Shown here: piece after piece, positions 62,289 through 64,000 of the stretch
Position numbering within the stretch: position 1 is the stretch's first letter
How the letters are laid out: each line of letters begins with the position of its first letter
Assembly: GCA_039619475.1 (NCBI GenBank)
Contig: CM077116.1
Coordinates: 459,109,576 to 459,173,575, forward strand
Source of the DNA: Icerya purchasi
Lineage: Eukaryota; Arthropoda; Insecta; Hemiptera; Monophlebidae
Length of the DNA stretch: 64,000 bases
Direction: 5' to 3'
The notes under the pieces: model-generated
What the model was told of the DNA's origin: nothing
The model's input: only the letters and a program-made list of their open reading frames with translations
The model's database searches: none
Position numbers and translations under genes: made by a program

Positions 62289-63225
62289 TCACAGACAATT
62301 ACAATAATTAAAAGTAAATAGACCTTGATATAACTTTCAATAATCTAAATTATATTAATACACATACATCTTTTTTTTTCCAGTCTGGACAAACTTTTTC
62401 GCGTCTACAATCAAGCATGAAAAAACAACGTGTGCAAAGTTCTAACCAAATTTTACCAATTTCTTGCGATCGGCTTTTTAATAAACGCATAAAAATAAGA
62501 TTTTAAAGATGATTAAATTTTCAACATTTCTTTCGTTTATACTATCCTTCAGGTTTTTTCAAGTTTTCAGATATTTTAATTCAAAAAAATTGAAATCAGA
62601 TTTTTAAAACTTTTAATTAAAATATCCCCAAAACTAAAAATATTTAAATTATTATAGTGTAAGCAAAAAAAATGTTTCACTTCGATACTCATTAAAATCA
62701 AACACTAGCCATTAGCATATGTTTTTGTTCTTTAAGTTATCTTTAAAAAAACAGTGTTTTTTTCAAGTCTCATATAAAACTTTTTAATATATATAAAAAA
62801 AAAATAGAATTCCAACTACCGAACCAACGATACACTACTTAGAAAGTTTTCAACTGCAATCACCGCACGCCCACACTTTATACTACCACGAAAAAATACC
62901 GAAGTATATACAATTCAGCTCAGACTTGATGGAAAAAGAGATGTGCCTGATAAGTTCCATAAAATAGAAGTGATTATTAAAGTCAGGTTATTCTGAAAGC
63001 CTGGAAAACTATTTAAAGATTTTTATTTTAAATAAACGGATTAGTTTTATTTGATTAAATAAATCTATCTTCTTTTATATAATATTTCGATACGAACCTC
63101 GCCAATACCGTTTTTTTTTTTTTGTTCTTAATAAAAATAAAACTGCGCGTCATCAGGAAGTAAATATTTTTACAATTTCGCACCATGTACTATCATGGGG
63201 AAAAAAACACTTAAAGGCTCATACA

Positions 63226-63302
63226 TGATGGCCAGTCAAATATAATTTTTAAATTCCCGGTCCTAATTCTTAAGATTTCCTGGTTACCAGAATTGTACAA
63301 AA
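63226..63302. repeat. Partial copy of the MITE-like element
   Basis: TCAAATATAATTTTTAAATT, then GATTTCCTGGTTACCAGAAT, TGTACAAAA match the left part of the element at 45787-46116. Only about 77 bases are present. Confidence 0.55.
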
Positions 63303-63680
63303 GTTTATACAAACCTTCTTCTGATGTAAATAACAAACCGAACAAACTGAAGTGAAGACAAATAAAATAGCAAATAAAATTTTTTAATTTTTTGAAGTTG
63401 CTTTATTTACATTTTAAATATTTTACTGTTATCACTAACGAACTCAAGCAATATATACTTACTTCATTATTACAACAGTTAATAATGAAGTTTATAACAG
63501 GCTGATTTACCCCTCCACCATTTATATAATTTTGACTTATATAATTTATTTGACGTCTAATATTTACATTTGTAACCATACACGCTAACTTCAAGAAGTT
63601 TACGGAGTTTGAGCCCCGTCAAGAGTTTTAGTGAGAGGGTTCAATCCTTCCAATAAACTGAAATGTATAATAAAATTTTT

Positions 63681-64000
63681 AGGGTTCCGTATACATATAA
63701 TGTACGGAATCCTTATAAGATGGTACACAAATGACAAAAATATTAAATAAAAATCAATAATTCACGAACGGCTTGACTTATAAACTTCAAATTTGGAACA
63801 TAAATTACAATTAAAATTATCTTTAAAACAATCTATAACTTAAAGATGACCGATTACCCTGGGCAGCAAAAAACCGTCAAGAATATATAATATGGTACAT
63901 AAAACGACCTCAAAAATCACTTAAAAAATCATAACTCGTCACTAGATAAACCTATAACGCTGAAATTCAAGATATAAACTACAATGCAGGAATACTTTCA
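63681..64000 (-). repeat. Repeat tail with palindrome (copy 2, inverted, cut by window end)
   Basis: Starts at the palindrome AGGGTTCCGTA/TACGGAATCCT (63681-63713) and continues as the reverse complement of 58369-58691 up to the last base of the window. The 285-bp array would be expected just beyond base 64000. Confidence 0.88.

Larger units (their letters stand above)
60640..63680. other. Upstream IleRS intron or 5' region
   Basis: I searched both strands for the missing N-terminal IleRS exon (about 45-50 codons ending in two bases of Arg) and did not find it. Apart from the hAT element and the MITE-like fragment listed separately, the stretch is simple A+T-rich sequence. Confidence 0.4.

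Noticed and set aside
62380..62510. Exon-like segment (minus strand RSQEIGKIWLELCTRCFF; plus strand a good TTTCCAG)
   Set aside because: Considered as the missing IleRS N-terminal exon, but the residues do not match the family and the phase cannot be shown.
1..64000. CRISPR arrays, bacterial operons, restriction or defence systems
   Set aside because: No regularly spaced direct repeats with unique spacers and no prokaryotic genes; spliced genes and insect transposons show this is eukaryotic DNA.

Overview
The window is A+T-rich animal DNA with GT-AG introns, long homopolymer runs and many decayed transposons. A tRNA-derived SINE, Helitrons with insect-type ends, mariner and Tc1-like elements, and jockey and RTE LINEs all point to an arthropod, most likely an insect. 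I cannot name the species.

The only host gene I can support is cytosolic isoleucyl-tRNA synthetase (IleRS), on the minus strand from about 60,639 down to 24,487. I traced 21 coding exons joined by GT-AG introns, with the reading phase preserved at every junction. They encode 1,213 residues, from the exon carrying the HYGH (HIGH) motif to the stop codon. About 45-50 N-terminal residues and the start codon are missing; they lie in an exon I could not find above 60,639 or outside the window. The order is catalytic core (HYGH), editing insertion, KMSKR loop, anticodon-binding helices and the eukaryote-specific C-terminal extension. Introns run from about 60 bases to 6.4 kb and carry most of the mobile DNA in the right half.

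1-24 kb is downstream of IleRS and has no host gene I can recognise. It holds a rearranged Helitron (28-1317), a nested block at 3.6-9.2 kb in which a jockey LINE was split by an RTE/SINE insertion and again by a second SINE, a 142-bp duplication and a 24-bp minisatellite (10.3-11.2 kb), mariner and RTE scraps (14.4-15.4 kb), a possible Ty3/gypsy integrase tail (18.9 kb) and a dead Tc1/mariner element with recognisable TIRs (19,882-20,763). 12.2-18 kb has a somewhat higher G+C content but no coding signal I trust.

24.5-64 kb is the IleRS gene. Its introns hold two SINEs (one with an exact 12-bp target duplication), a foldback (28.4 kb), a jockey-like LINE (33.4-35.1 kb), an almost complete mariner (36,252-37,532), a well-bounded non-autonomous Helitron (38,900-40,082), a 19-base G tract, a MITE-like element and an R1-like LINE fragment (45.8-46.3 kb). 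They also hold a 285-bp tandem array (57.4-58.3 kb) and a non-autonomous hAT element (61,396-62,288). The repeat tail attached to the tandem array recurs inverted at 63,681-64,000, so the two copies bracket two IleRS exons.

I found no CRISPR array, rRNA, canonical free-standing tRNA gene or bacterial-type operon. I see no convincing new molecular system. The most unusual structures are the internally inverted Helitron, the satellite-plus-palindrome repeat family flanking IleRS exons, and the nested retroelement block.
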